Part shown: in pieces, positions 51,198-60,198 of the stretch
Layout of the letters: every line of letters begins with the position of its first letter
Position numbering within the stretch: position 1 is the first letter of the stretch
Source of the DNA: CAYFZO01 sp965226235
Lineage (GTDB): Bacteria; Pseudomonadota; Gammaproteobacteria; Poriferisulfidales; Oxydemutatoraceae
Length of the DNA: 64,000 nt
Assembly (NCBI GenBank): GCA_965226235.1
Contig: OZ245335.1
Coordinates: 372,001 to 436,000, forward strand
Direction: 5' to 3'
Position numbers and translations under genes: made by a program
The notes under the pieces: generated by a model
The model's database searches: none
Seen by the model: the letters and a program-made list of their open reading frames with translations, nothing else
Told to the model about the DNA's origin: nothing

Positions 51198-53886
51198 TGA
51201 ATCGGGTTCGGCGATAAAGACGATCCACCGCGCGGTCAAGCCTTTGATGCGCCCGGCGCAGGTTGGGCGGCATGAAGTCGGGATCGTAGAGATTGGCCAG
51301 TGTCGCGCCAGCGTGAGCCGTGCGAGCGTCGAGTACAGCCTGAGCCAGCGGCTCCAGCTTGGAGAGATCCGCATTCCCACCGGCGAAGCCGGGCGGCGGC
51401 GGGAAGGTGTTGTAGACAACGGCAATAGAATACCGGTAGCGGCTCTCAAGCCGCCCGCCAATGTGCCGCAGCCAGGCCATGTGCATGGCCGAGGTCAACA
51501 GCGCGAAATCTGCGAGCGTCGCGTTTTCCAGAATCCTCAAGAGGTTGCTCGGAATGACCGGCGGTTCGAGCCAGCCAATCGGCACATACTCCCGGCGCTC
51601 GGAATTGACTTCGGGAATCACCAGAAACGGTGCGTTGGGCAGCACGTTGACATGGTAGAGCGTCGGCGTCTCCGCCAGTTTTTGTGTCGGAGCACTCTTG
51701 CTTGCCTCTCGGTAGGCGCGGACAGTGGCGATCCGTTCCCGTACACGCGGCAACCGCGCCAGCACATTGGGTGGAGTGTTGTGCAGAGCCAGAATCCAAC
51801 GCTTGCTGTCTTGCAGGTATTCGCGTGCCCCGATAAATGGTCGAAGATAGGGTGCAGCCTCCGTCTCTGCATCCAGAAACGTGGCGCGTCCTGCCGTGTC
51901 GAAAATGTAGTTGCCGCCGTCGATGGGTTTCGAGCCGATAATCAGTTTCCCCATCCCGTTGATCGGCCTGCTTTCCTCACGCACGGTAAGGTGGGGGTCC
52001 GCCAATCGCCCGGCGTCGAACAAATAGGGGGACAACACCGCGTGTCGGCTTTCCTCTGGCTCGCCGTTTATGTCTGGATAGCTGAAAAGGCGCTTTTCCG
52101 GCCGCGAGGCCTCCTGCTGGTCGAAGCCGAGAATGACGACGTGCACATGCGCCTTGCCGCGCGCGTCCGACCCCCAGGCGAATGTGCGGTGCGCGAACGC
52201 GATCTCCAGCTTGCAGTGGTCGAACAGGATCGGCCAGAGTTGCGCAACCTGCTCGCCTTGCGTGATCGAGTTGGTCGCGACGAAGCCGATCCGGGCATTG
52301 CTTTTCTTCACATACTCTCCCGCCTTGATGAACCATGCGGCGACGTAATCGAGTGTGCCGCCAGTCTTACCCAATGCCGCGATCCAGCGCACCTGGGCGC
52401 GCTGTGCCACCGTCTGGAACTTCGCCCCCACAAAAGGCGGATTGCCAAACACGAATGAGCAATCCTCCGGCGGCAGCAGGCCCGCCCAATCGCTTTCCAG
52501 CGCGTCGCCGTGAACGATATGTGGCGACTTCTTCAGAGGAATCCGCGCGTAGGTCTGACCGAACTCCAGGCTCAGCCGGTTGTTCATGATGTGGTCCATC
52601 ATCCACATTGCAGTCTCTGCGATACGCACCGGAAACTCGCCGATCTCGATGCCGTGGAACTGATCTACGTCTATTCGTGACAGCGTTGCTGCATCAAGTT
52701 CCTGTTGCGTACCCACCCGTATCGCTTTCAGAACCTCGATTTCGAGCAGCCGCAGCTCCCGATACGCGATGATCAAGAAATTGCCGCAGCCGCAGGCGGG
52801 GTCGAAGAATGTCATCGCACCCAGCCTTTCCTGGAACCGGCGCAACTCGGTGACACGGCGGCTGTCCTTGCGGGACTTCAGCCGCGCGAACTCGGCGCGC
52901 AGGTCATCCATGAACAGCGGCTCGATCATCTTGAGGATGTTCTTCTCGGTCGTGTAGTGCGCACCTTGGGCGCGGCGTTCCTCCGGGTCCATCACCGACT
53001 GAAACAGCGCGCCGAAGATGGCGGGAGAAATCTCCGACCAGTCGAAACGGCAGGCGTCCAGCAGCGCGCCGCGCATAGCCGCGTCAAATGCCGGAATATC
53101 CAGTGGACCATCGAACAACTCGCCGTTGACGTAGGGGAATCGCGTAAGATCTTCGTCAAGCGTTCGCTGGCGTTCGGACTCCGGCGTGTCGAGCACCTGG
53201 AACAGTTGCGACAGCCACGGGCCGACATCGGCCCCGTCTTCGCTAGTGCGCGCCTCCAGGAAGTCGAGAAAGATGTCGCGTGGCTCGAAGATGCCGGTAT
53301 CGTCCGCGAACAGGCAGAACACAATCCGCACCAGGAACCGCTCCAGGTCGTGACCTCTGTAGCCCGCTTCGTGGAGCGCGTCATGCAGCCGCCCAACCAA
53401 TTCGGCGGCCTTGACGTTGGCCGGGTCCTGGTCTCGGAACACCCGACGCTGCACCCCGAGAATGAAGCCGAACGACTCGACATGGCGCGGCAGTTCCGCG
53501 AGCGGGAACGAAACAATCTCCCGCTCGTCAAGATCATGCAGCTCGAATGTCTGGAAGTCGCTCACCAGGATGAAGCGTGGGCGCTCACGCTCCGGTAGCG
53601 CGTCGAAATACTCCCCGGCCTGTTCGTAGGCCGCTTTCAGGTCGCGTCCGGCGCTCTTCTGTTCGACGAGGAGTACCCTCGGCCAGAACAGGTCGATGAA
53701 GCCAGAGCGGTTGTCCAGCTTCGCAACATGCTCCTCGTAGCGCGCGACGCTTTGCCGCCGAACACCGAATACCTTGAAGAACTCGTTATAGAAACTCTGC
53801 GTCTCGCCTTTCTCATATGCTGCGTCTTTCCACTCTTTGGCGAAGGCGGCAGCACGGGCGCGGACCTCGTTCCACGACAGACGCAT
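51091..53886 (-). CDS. MmeI-like type IIG restriction-modification enzyme
   Basis: A single-chain restriction enzyme and adenine methyltransferase of 931 residues, close to MmeI in length. The N-terminal nuclease has Asp65, then nine residues, then Glu75-x-Lys77 (DLFWPRVLLVEQK), the same spacing as the MmeI active site. A helical spacer follows, then a gamma-class N6-adenine methyltransferase with GAHYTTEKN (motif X, about 308-316), FFDPACGCGNF (motif I, 360-370) and GNPPF (motif IV, 481-485), and a C-terminal target-recognition region. Such enzymes methylate only one strand and need no separate methylase. It appears intact. The start overlaps the stop of a HigA-like gene by one base (TGATG). 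Confidence 0.9.
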   Translation of the reverse strand: MRLSWNEVRARAAAFAKEWKDAAYEKGETQSFYNEFFKVFGVRRQSVARYEEHVAKLDNRSGFIDLFWPRVLLVEQKSAGRDLKAAYEQAGEYFDALPERERPRFILVSDFQTFELHDLDEREIVSFPLAELPRHVESFGFILGVQRRVFRDQDPANVKAAELVGRLHDALHEAGYRGHDLERFLVRIVFCLFADDTGIFEPRDIFLDFLEARTSEDGADVGPWLSQLFQVLDTPESERQRTLDEDLTRFPYVNGELFDGPLDIPAFDAAMRGALLDACRFDWSEISPAIFGALFQSVMDPEERRAQGAHYTTEKNILKMIEPLFMDDLRAEFARLKSRKDSRRVTELRRFQERLGAMTFFDPACGCGNFLIIAYRELRLLEIEVLKAIRVGTQQELDAATLSRIDVDQFHGIEIGEFPVRIAETAMWMMDHIMNNRLSLEFGQTYARIPLKKSPHIVHGDALESDWAGLLPPEDCSFVFGNPPFVGAKFQTVAQRAQVRWIAALGKTGGTLDYVAAWFIKAGEYVKKSNARIGFVATNSITQGEQVAQLWPILFDHCKLEIAFAHRTFAWGSDARGKAHVHVVILGFDQQEASRPEKRLFSYPDINGEPEESRHAVLSPYLFDAGRLADPHLTVREESRPINGMGKLIIGSKPIDGGNYIFDTAGRATFLDAETEAAPYLRPFIGAREYLQDSKRWILALHNTPPNVLARLPRVRERIATVRAYREASKSAPTQKLAETPTLYHVNVLPNAPFLVIPEVNSERREYVPIGWLEPPVIPSNLLRILENATLADFALLTSAMHMAWLRHIGGRLESRYRYSIAVVYNTFPPPPGFAGGNADLSKLEPLAQAVLDARTAHAGATLANLYDPDFMPPNLRRAHQRLDRAVDRLYRRTRFTSERERVEYLFSLYENMRAPLEASLKRRPRRRDKR

Positions 53887-54122
53887 CAGGCCGCACCACC
53901 CGTGTCACGTCGCGCACCGCGCGACATATCGGTAAGTGCCATGTTCGCCGACAGGCTCGCCTTGCCGTTCAGTAGACGCGACAGCGTACCCCACTCGCTA
54001 TCCAGACGGTCCGCCGTCTGGGTGACATTCCAGCCGACCTCTTCCATGTTCTCGTGGATTAGTTCGCCAAGATGCGACAGGTTCAGCATGGGGCTGACAC
54101 GTTTGCGGCTGTTCTCGTTCAT
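53886..54122 (-). pseudogene. higA: HigA-like antitoxin, probably internally deleted
   Basis: A 78-codon frame, MNENSRKRVSPMLNLSHLGE.., with the HigA helix-turn-helix VTQTADRLDSEWGTLSRLLN. After SANMAL the sequence jumps to a short Arg/Gly tail, whereas family members continue for about 30-40 residues with a conserved Trp-containing helix; an internal deletion is likely. It could still bind DNA and autoregulate, and being coupled by TGATG to the MmeI-like gene it could influence that gene's expression, but this is speculative. Confidence 0.6.
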
Positions 54123-54142
54123 GGCTCAGTGCTCCCTTGCGA

Positions 54143-54260
54143 TCAGTGATAATCGATCAGGTCCACGGCCTCGCCGTCCCCGAAGCGGAACACCACGCGC
54201 CAGTTGCCAGTGACGCGCACGCTTCACTGTCCCACTCGTGCAGTGCCCGCATGTGCCTGA
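54143..54260 (-). pseudogene. higB: HigB toxin remnant
   Basis: Reading the minus strand toward 54143 gives VRVTGNWRVVFRFGDGEAVD then LIDYH and a stop, the canonical C-terminus of HigB/RelE-type toxins. The preceding part (VRHMRALHE) is in another frame, so the gene carries at least one frameshift and lacks its N-terminal half. It lies 20 bases upstream of the HigA-like frame, the usual higB-higA order. Confidence 0.6.
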
Positions 54261-54429
54261 CTTTCACGGCAGCACCGTACCGCATTGCGCCGCACGTCAC
54301 AATTGACCGTAGGCGATTCGCCAAGAATATCGGCGACGTTCCACTCGTCGCGCTATGGGTCAACAGCGATGTACGGGGTTGTGTCGTCCTCTGCGGGTGA
54401 GTCTGTACAGGATGTGTTGCGTGTTTTAG

Positions 54430-54447
54430 GGCGACGCATGCCTCGCC
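54430..54447. repeat. Near-palindrome matching 17063-17080
   Basis: GGCGACGCATGCCTCGCC differs from the 17063 element at one position and is likewise followed by CAACAA. A small dispersed family is likely. Confidence 0.65.
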
Positions 54448-54520
54448 CAACAAAACCCATTCCGATTCTCATGGCGCCGAGTCAGGAGAGGTGAGCCATA
54501 GCATTCACACGGGTCATACC

Positions 54521-54537
54521 TGTCCCATATGTGGTGG
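54521..54537 (+). repeat. 17-bp direct repeat, right copy
   Basis: Exact copy of 47251-47267 (TGTCCCATATGTGGTGG), about 80 bases before the fccA upstream region. No transposase fragment adjoins it on this side. Confidence 0.8.
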
Positions 54538-54634
54538 CGCAGTACAGAAAATTGCCATCCTTTTCAAAAGCAGGTAAGCTTTCTCCGGGTTTTCACCTGA
54601 GGCGCGCATCGTAGATAGGGTGATTCACATTTTC

Positions 54635-54640
54635 AGGAGG
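54635..54640 (+). promoter_or_regulatory. Ribosome-binding site fixing the fccA GTG start
   Basis: AGGAGG lies 6 bases before GTG 54647. This supports GTG 54647 rather than the earlier ATP-less open-frame start at 54620 and gives a normal signal peptide. Confidence 0.75.
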
Positions 54641-54646
54641 ATAACT

Positions 54647-55321
54647 GTGAGCAACCACCCGTTACTGGTTCTATTCTTGTTTTTTCAAATGCTGACCATG
54701 AGCGTTGCCGCAGTTGCCGACGATACCCGCCCCATCGCACCAACCGAAATGCTGGTGAACACCTGCGTCGCGTGCCACGGAGCCGGTGGTGTCAGCCATG
54801 GGCCCGCGATCCCTTCCATTGCAGGATTTACCCGCAACTACCTGTTGGGCGCCATGCTGGCGTATAAATACCACGATGATGAGGACGCCCTGGAGAAAGT
54901 CCTGGACGAAGGAGGTGAAGCCTACGAGGATGTCATCGCCTTCCCTCGCTACAGCACGATCATGGCGCGTATCGCACCGGGATATACACTGGCTGAAATA
55001 GAGGCCATCGCCGATTACTTCTCTGCCCAAAAGCCAACCGCACCCCGTCAGCAAACCGACACCGACATGGCGGAGATGGGAAGGAAGCTACATGACGCGA
55101 AATGTGAAAAATGCCATGAGGATGGCGGGACCTCGCCTGTCGACGACGTAGGCATACTCGCCGGACAGTGGATGCCTTACCTGGACTACACTCTCCAGGA
55201 TTATGTCGATGACCGGCGCGAGATGCCGAAGAAGATGCGCACCAAACTTCGGGAGTTACAAGAAGAATACGGCGCGGAAAGTATCGTGCAGTTGATTCAA
55301 TACTATGGAAGTGCCCAGTAA
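54647..55321 (+). CDS. fccA: Sulfide dehydrogenase cytochrome subunit FccA
   Basis: Periplasmic dihaem cytochrome c subunit of flavocytochrome c sulfide dehydrogenase, which takes electrons from the FccB flavin. The 224-residue precursor has a signal peptide (about residues 1-26, ending SVAAVADD) and two class I cytochrome c domains with CVACH and CEKCH. The spacing and the ending resemble known FccA proteins. The start is GTG 54647 behind AGGAGG. It lies just beyond the defence island and 33 bases before fccB. Confidence 0.88.
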   Translation: MSNHPLLVLFLFFQMLTMSVAAVADDTRPIAPTEMLVNTCVACHGAGGVSHGPAIPSIAGFTRNYLLGAMLAYKYHDDEDALEKVLDEGGEAYEDVIAFPRYSTIMARIAPGYTLAEIEAIADYFSAQKPTAPRQQTDTDMAEMGRKLHDAKCEKCHEDGGTSPVDDVGILAGQWMPYLDYTLQDYVDDRREMPKKMRTKLRELQEEYGAESIVQLIQYYGSAQ

Positions 55322-55354
55322 CGCCGGTTACGACAACAAGAGGTGATCAAAGAC

Positions 55355-56629
55355 ATGACTGACCTGAACCGACGCCGTTTTCTCAAAGTGACAGCCGCTT
55401 CGACGGCGATGGGATGCGCTTTCCCCCATATCGCTTCGGCCAACGCCAAAAAAGTCGTTGTGATTGGAGGTGGCGCAGGTGGCGCAATCGCGGCCAGGTA
55501 TATCAAGCTGGCCGACAGCAGCATTGACGTCACACTGATCGAAGCAAACAAAAATTATTACACCTGTTTTATGAGCAACGAAGTGCTGGGCGGGACAAGA
55601 GACATCAACACGCTGAAATTCGATTATTCCGGCTTTGCCGCACACGGCATTAAAGTCGTGCACGAAACTGCGACCAGCGTGAACGTCACAAAGAAGACCG
55701 TGGGGACTTCGGGTGGCGGTAGTTTTCCCTACGACCGCCTGATCATTTCCCCAGGCATCGACTTTCGCTGGGGGGCTATTGAAGGCTATGACGAAGCCGC
55801 AGCAGAAGCGATGCCGCACGCATATAAAGCGGGCGCGCAAACCACCCTGCTGTCGAAGCAGTTGCAAGCGATGAAAGACGGCGGGACGGTGATTATCGCC
55901 TCGCCGGACAACCCTTTCCGCTGCCCTCCCGGCCCCTATGAAAGAGCCTGCCAGATCGCTCACTACCTCAAAACAAACAAGCCGAGCTCCAAAATCATGA
56001 TTCTCGATGCCAAGGAAAGCTTTTCGAAGCAAGGCTTGTTCACGCAGGCATGGAAAGAACTGTACGACGGCATGATCGAATGGCATCCCGCTTCCAGTAC
56101 CGGCGGGGGAGTGGTTGGTGTGTCAGTAAAAGACAGGATGGTCTCTACCGAGATCGAAGACATCCCAGGGGATGTGTTCAATGTAATCCCTCCGCAACAA
56201 GCGGGACATATCGCCCATGTTGCCGGAGTGACCGACAGCAGCGGTTGGTGTCCGGTGCACCTCGACACCTTTGAATCCACCCTGCATGCGAATATACATG
56301 TAATCGGCGATGCCAGCATCGCGGTCGGGTTGCCCAAGTCCGGGTACGCCGCGAATTCGGAAGCAAAAGTGTGCGCGGCCGCGGTTGTGGCGATGCTGAA
56401 CGATGTAGCGGTACCTACTCCGTCTTACGTCAACACCTGCTACAGCATCGTAGCACCAGGGTATGGCATTTCGGTCGCCGCCGTTTACCGACTCTCCGCC
56501 GACAAAAGCAACATAGAGAAAGTAGCTGGGGGCTTGTCTCCGGCGGACGCCTCGCCCGAAGTCAAGCAAAGAGAAGCAGAATACGCTTACAGTTGGTTCA
56601 AAAACATAGCCAGCGACATGTTCGCCTGA
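55355..56629 (+). CDS. fccB: Sulfide dehydrogenase flavoprotein subunit FccB
   Basis: Catalytic flavoprotein that oxidises sulfide in the periplasm. The 424-residue precursor has a Tat signal (NRRRFLKVTAASTAMGCAFP), the FAD motif VVVIGGGAGGAIAARYI, the covalent-flavin cysteine segment YYTCFMSNEVLGG, a redox cysteine in NPFRCPPGPYERAC and the C-terminal FAD-binding HVIGDASIAVGLPKSGYAAN. ATG 55355 with an upstream AGAGGTGA is preferred to GTG 55343. With fccA and the ccm genes it points to a sulfur-oxidising metabolism. Confidence 0.92.
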   Translation: MTDLNRRRFLKVTAASTAMGCAFPHIASANAKKVVVIGGGAGGAIAARYIKLADSSIDVTLIEANKNYYTCFMSNEVLGGTRDINTLKFDYSGFAAHGIKVVHETATSVNVTKKTVGTSGGGSFPYDRLIISPGIDFRWGAIEGYDEAAAEAMPHAYKAGAQTTLLSKQLQAMKDGGTVIIASPDNPFRCPPGPYERACQIAHYLKTNKPSSKIMILDAKESFSKQGLFTQAWKELYDGMIEWHPASSTGGGVVGVSVKDRMVSTEIEDIPGDVFNVIPPQQAGHIAHVAGVTDSSGWCPVHLDTFESTLHANIHVIGDASIAVGLPKSGYAANSEAKVCAAAVVAMLNDVAVPTPSYVNTCYSIVAPGYGISVAAVYRLSADKSNIEKVAGGLSPADASPEVKQREAEYAYSWFKNIASDMFA

Positions 56630-56760
56630 TCGGCTGTAGCAGCGACGACGCTTCACCGAAGTCCCTTCTCCGCTGGTTTTTGCGCGCGACCCTTGAGCGC
56701 AGGCACCGAAAAAACGCCTTTCTCCTGGCTTGATTGTTCCGACCTTACGGATCAGCGAGC

Positions 56761-59700
56761 ATGACTGAAAAACCTGACGACTTGCCTCCTGCCGGGCATT
56801 GGGGACAACTCTACGGCTGTTCCCAGGCCGAAGCGATCGCGCGTTTCGTGGCAGATGAACGATCGCCTGCGCTGATCATTGCTCCCGACATGCGCACCGC
56901 GCGCCAACTCGAAACCGAGTTGCGTTTTTTTGCGCGCGACGGAGTCGAGGTGCTGCTGCTGCCCGGCTGGGAGACCCTGCCCTACGATTTGCTTTCTCCG
57001 GGGGAGGAAGTGATCGCGAGGCGCATGGATACACTGCGTCGCCTGCCAACGCTACGCGATGGTATCTGTATTACCGCCGTAGACGTGCTGCTGCAGTATG
57101 TCGCCCCGACCGATTTCATCCACAACGCCATTTTTTCCCTCGCGGTCGGGGATCGACTGGATCTGGAAAGCTTTCGCCGGGAACTGACTGACAATTGTTA
57201 TCTGCCGGTAGGACAGGTGACCGTGCACGGCGAATATGCTGTTCGAGGGTGCGTAATTGACGTCTTTCCACCAGCGAGCGAATTGCCGGTGCGCATCGAC
57301 TTGTTCGATGATCGAATCGAAAGCCTGCGGCTGTTTTCGCCTGAAACCCAGGTATCCGTCAAGAAAGTCGAATCCATGGTGCTACAACCCGCGCGCGAGT
57401 TCCTACTCAACGAAACGACCATCAAGAACTTTCGACAACGTTTCCGCGAGTCCATCGGCGATACCGACTCGCGGCTCTACCGCGATATCAGCAACGGCAT
57501 CATCCCCGGCGGGATCGAATATTATCTGCCGCTGTTTTTTACCAGCATGGCGACCTTTTTCGACTATGTTCCTAAAAACGCGATCGTCTTCACCCCACCG
57601 GGGCTTCCGGAGCATATCGAAAAGCACTGGCGGCTGATCGAAGAGCGCCATGAACAGGTACGGGCGCATGGCGATCGCGCGCTGTTGGCGCCCGAACGCT
57701 TGTTTCTTGACGAGGAAGTGGTCGCCAACCGACTACAGGATTTCAGCACCATAACGATCCAGTCTTTTGAAAGCAATGCAAGCGGCGCGTATAACGGGGA
57801 GACTTGCCTGCTACCGCCGGTTTCCATGGACAAAGGAGGCACCCGGCCGCTGCAAAACCTGGAAGGGTTCCTGGAAAATTTTTCCGGTCGAGTGCTGATA
57901 ACCGCCCTGTCGCGAGGGTACCTCGAGCAAATCCGGGACATGCTCAGGAGAAATGGGTTTAGCGCGTATCTGGTCGATGGGTGGTCCGAGTTTCGCAATA
58001 GCGACAAGCCGCTTTGTATCTGTATTGGCGACATTTACACCGGGGTGGAATTTACCCGCAAACGGCTCGCGGTTATCTCCGACAGTCAGATCCTGGGAAG
58101 GCAGGACCGGGAATCCCAACACCGCGCCAGCCGAACCCCCGATGCTGCAACCGTTATTCAGAGCCTCGGCGATCTCGCTCCCGGTTGTCCGGTCGTGCAC
58201 GAAGAACATGGCGTCGGTCGTTATCGTGGCCTCAAACACCTCAACGTAGGCGGCAATGACTTCGAATTCCTGGTTTTGGAGTACGCCGATCAAGACAAGC
58301 TCTACGTGCCTGTTTCTTCCCTGCACCTGGTCACCCGCTACACGGGAGGAAATGCTGAAACCGCGCCGCTGCACAAACTGGGTGACGGCCAATGGAAAAA
58401 GACCCGGAAGAAAGCGGCGCAAAAAGCTTTTGACGTCGCCGCAGAACTTCTGGACGTACTGGCCCGTCGGCAAACCGTGCAGAATGCAGCCTGCACGGTA
58501 GATGACGAGGACTACCGTGAATTCGTCGATGCCTTTCCGTACGAGGAGACCCTGGATCAACTGAAGGTAATGGAAGAAATCCGTGCCGACATGGCACGCC
58601 CCCAACCCATGGACCGGATCGTGTGCGGAGATGTTGGCTTTGGCAAAACCGAAATCGCCATGCGCGCGGCATTCATCACCTTGCAGAACAACCAGCAGGC
58701 AGTGGTGCTGGTGCCTACGACGTTGCTGGCGAATCAGCATTTCGACAGCTTTCGCTCCCGCTTTGCCGACTGGCCGGTAAGGATCGATCTTCTGTCACGC
58801 TTTTCCAGTGCAGGCAACCAGCGGCGAACGATCGAGGGGCTTGCCAAAGGGACGGTCGACATCGTCATAGGTACGCACCGCTTGCTGAGCAAGGGTATTT
58901 CATACAGGAAGCTGGGTTTGATCATCACCGACGAAGAGCAACGCTTTGGCGTGCGCCATAAAGAACGGTTGAAGCGCTCGGCGAGCGACAGCAATCTCCT
59001 GACCCTGAGTGCCACCCCCATACCCAGGACATTGAACATGTCACTGAGCAAGCTGCGCGACCTGTCATTGATCTCGATGCCGCCGCCGGGTCGTCGGCCG
59101 ATTAAAACTTTCGTCAAGAAGTGGAGTGACGAGCTGGTGTCCGAGATCTGTCAACGCGAGTTGCACCGTGGCGGGCAGATCTATTTCATACACAACCGTG
59201 TTGCCGACATCGAGGAAATGACCGAACGCCTGCGCAGGCTGTTACCCGATCTCGATATTCGCTTCGCTCACGGGCAAATGTCGAAACGCCACCTTGAAAA
59301 TGTCATGCTCGATTTTTACCGGCAGCGTTTCAATATGCTGGTTTGCACCACCATTATAGAAAACGGTATCGATGTCTCTTCGGCTAACAGCATCATTATC
59401 AACGAAGCCGATCACTTTGGACTTGCGCAGTTGCATCAGTTACGCGGACGTGTAGGCAGATCGCACTACCAGGCCTATGCGTACCTCGCATTGAGCAAGT
59501 CGCTTGCACTACTACAGGAAGATGCGCGCAAGCGCCTGGAGGCAGTTGAATCCATGGAGAAGCTGGGGACCGGATTCACGCTGGCGATGCATGACCTGGA
59601 AATTCGTGGCGCCGGAGAATTGCTGGGCGAGGAGCAAAGCGGCCAAATCCAGCAAGTCGGTTTCGCCTTGTACAACAACCTGCTCAGGCGCGCGGTCGAA

Positions 59701-60198
59701 GTCCTGCGATCGGGCGAGGTGCCCAACGCGGATGAGCCTTTGAACCTTGTAACCGAAGTCGATCTTGGCGAACCCGTGTTCATTCCTGAAAATTACATTC
59801 CCGACATAAACCTGCGGCTCGTTTTGTATCGCCGTATTGCGGCGGCGGCAAATGAAGTGGAACTTGCGGAACTCCAGGCAGAAATGATCGACCGCTTCGG
59901 CACGATGCCGCCACCGAGCGCAAATCTCTTCAAGAATGCAGAAATCCGCTTCAGATGCTTTGCGCTAAACGTGCGAAAGGTGGAGGTTACAAGCAGAAAC
60001 GGCAACCTTTACTTCGGCGAAAATCCGCGGATAGACGTCGACTACCTGGTTTCATTGGTAAGAAAAAAACCCACGCATTATCGCTTCGGCAATGACAACA
60101 GGTTAATATTCGATACGCATTCTTTGGTAGTGCAGGACCGGGCCAGAGTAGTGCACGAACTGCTTGACCGGATCTCTCGGAAACAACAAGCCGCATGA
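56761..60198 (+). CDS. mfd: Transcription-repair coupling factor Mfd
   Basis: Removes stalled RNA polymerase and recruits UvrA to lesions. The 1145-residue protein has the UvrB-like N-terminal region (LPGWETLPYDLLSPGEEVIARR), the RNA-polymerase interaction domain (HEEHGVGRYRGLKHL), and superfamily 2 helicase motifs: GDVGFGKTEIAMRAAF, IITDEEQRFGVRHKE (DEEQ box), LSATPIPRTLNMSL and LHQLRGRVGRS, then the TRCF C-terminal domain. The start is ATG 56761 rather than the upstream TTG. It overlaps csiV by 4 bases. Confidence 0.97.
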   Translation: MTEKPDDLPPAGHWGQLYGCSQAEAIARFVADERSPALIIAPDMRTARQLETELRFFARDGVEVLLLPGWETLPYDLLSPGEEVIARRMDTLRRLPTLRDGICITAVDVLLQYVAPTDFIHNAIFSLAVGDRLDLESFRRELTDNCYLPVGQVTVHGEYAVRGCVIDVFPPASELPVRIDLFDDRIESLRLFSPETQVSVKKVESMVLQPAREFLLNETTIKNFRQRFRESIGDTDSRLYRDISNGIIPGGIEYYLPLFFTSMATFFDYVPKNAIVFTPPGLPEHIEKHWRLIEERHEQVRAHGDRALLAPERLFLDEEVVANRLQDFSTITIQSFESNASGAYNGETCLLPPVSMDKGGTRPLQNLEGFLENFSGRVLITALSRGYLEQIRDMLRRNGFSAYLVDGWSEFRNSDKPLCICIGDIYTGVEFTRKRLAVISDSQILGRQDRESQHRASRTPDAATVIQSLGDLAPGCPVVHEEHGVGRYRGLKHLNVGGNDFEFLVLEYADQDKLYVPVSSLHLVTRYTGGNAETAPLHKLGDGQWKKTRKKAAQKAFDVAAELLDVLARRQTVQNAACTVDDEDYREFVDAFPYEETLDQLKVMEEIRADMARPQPMDRIVCGDVGFGKTEIAMRAAFITLQNNQQAVVLVPTTLLANQHFDSFRSRFADWPVRIDLLSRFSSAGNQRRTIEGLAKGTVDIVIGTHRLLSKGISYRKLGLIITDEEQRFGVRHKERLKRSASDSNLLTLSATPIPRTLNMSLSKLRDLSLISMPPPGRRPIKTFVKKWSDELVSEICQRELHRGGQIYFIHNRVADIEEMTERLRRLLPDLDIRFAHGQMSKRHLENVMLDFYRQRFNMLVCTTIIENGIDVSSANSIIINEADHFGLAQLHQLRGRVGRSHYQAYAYLALSKSLALLQEDARKRLEAVESMEKLGTGFTLAMHDLEIRGAGELLGEEQSGQIQQVGFALYNNLLRRAVEVLRSGEVPNADEPLNLVTEVDLGEPVFIPENYIPDINLRLVLYRRIAAAANEVELAELQAEMIDRFGTMPPPSANLFKNAEIRFRCFALNVRKVEVTSRNGNLYFGENPRIDVDYLVSLVRKKPTHYRFGNDNRLIFDTHSLVVQDRARVVHELLDRISRKQQAA

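Larger units (their letters stand above)
54261..54646. other. 386-base gene-free stretch at the right end of the island
   Basis: No gene is supported. It contains the near-palindrome at 54430-54447, the right 17-bp repeat at 54521-54537, a weak promoter-like pair (TTGCCA 54552-54557, 17 bases, TAAGCT 54575-54580), and the fccA ribosome-binding site. The island-to-core transition probably lies between about 54540 and 54600. Confidence 0.5.

Noticed and set aside
51244..52458. A 404-codon plus-strand open frame
   Set aside because: Antisense to the MmeI-like gene, with no recognisable domain; the sense protein has all expected motifs. The same applies to the frame at 52705-53598.
54157..54453. 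A 98-codon minus-strand open frame
   Set aside because: It is mostly non-coding sequence and the wrong frame of the higB remnant.
55328..56086. A 252-codon minus-strand open frame
   Set aside because: Antisense to fccB; the sense frame carries the flavoprotein motifs.
57811..58740. A 309-codon minus-strand open frame
   Set aside because: Antisense to mfd and without protein-family character.
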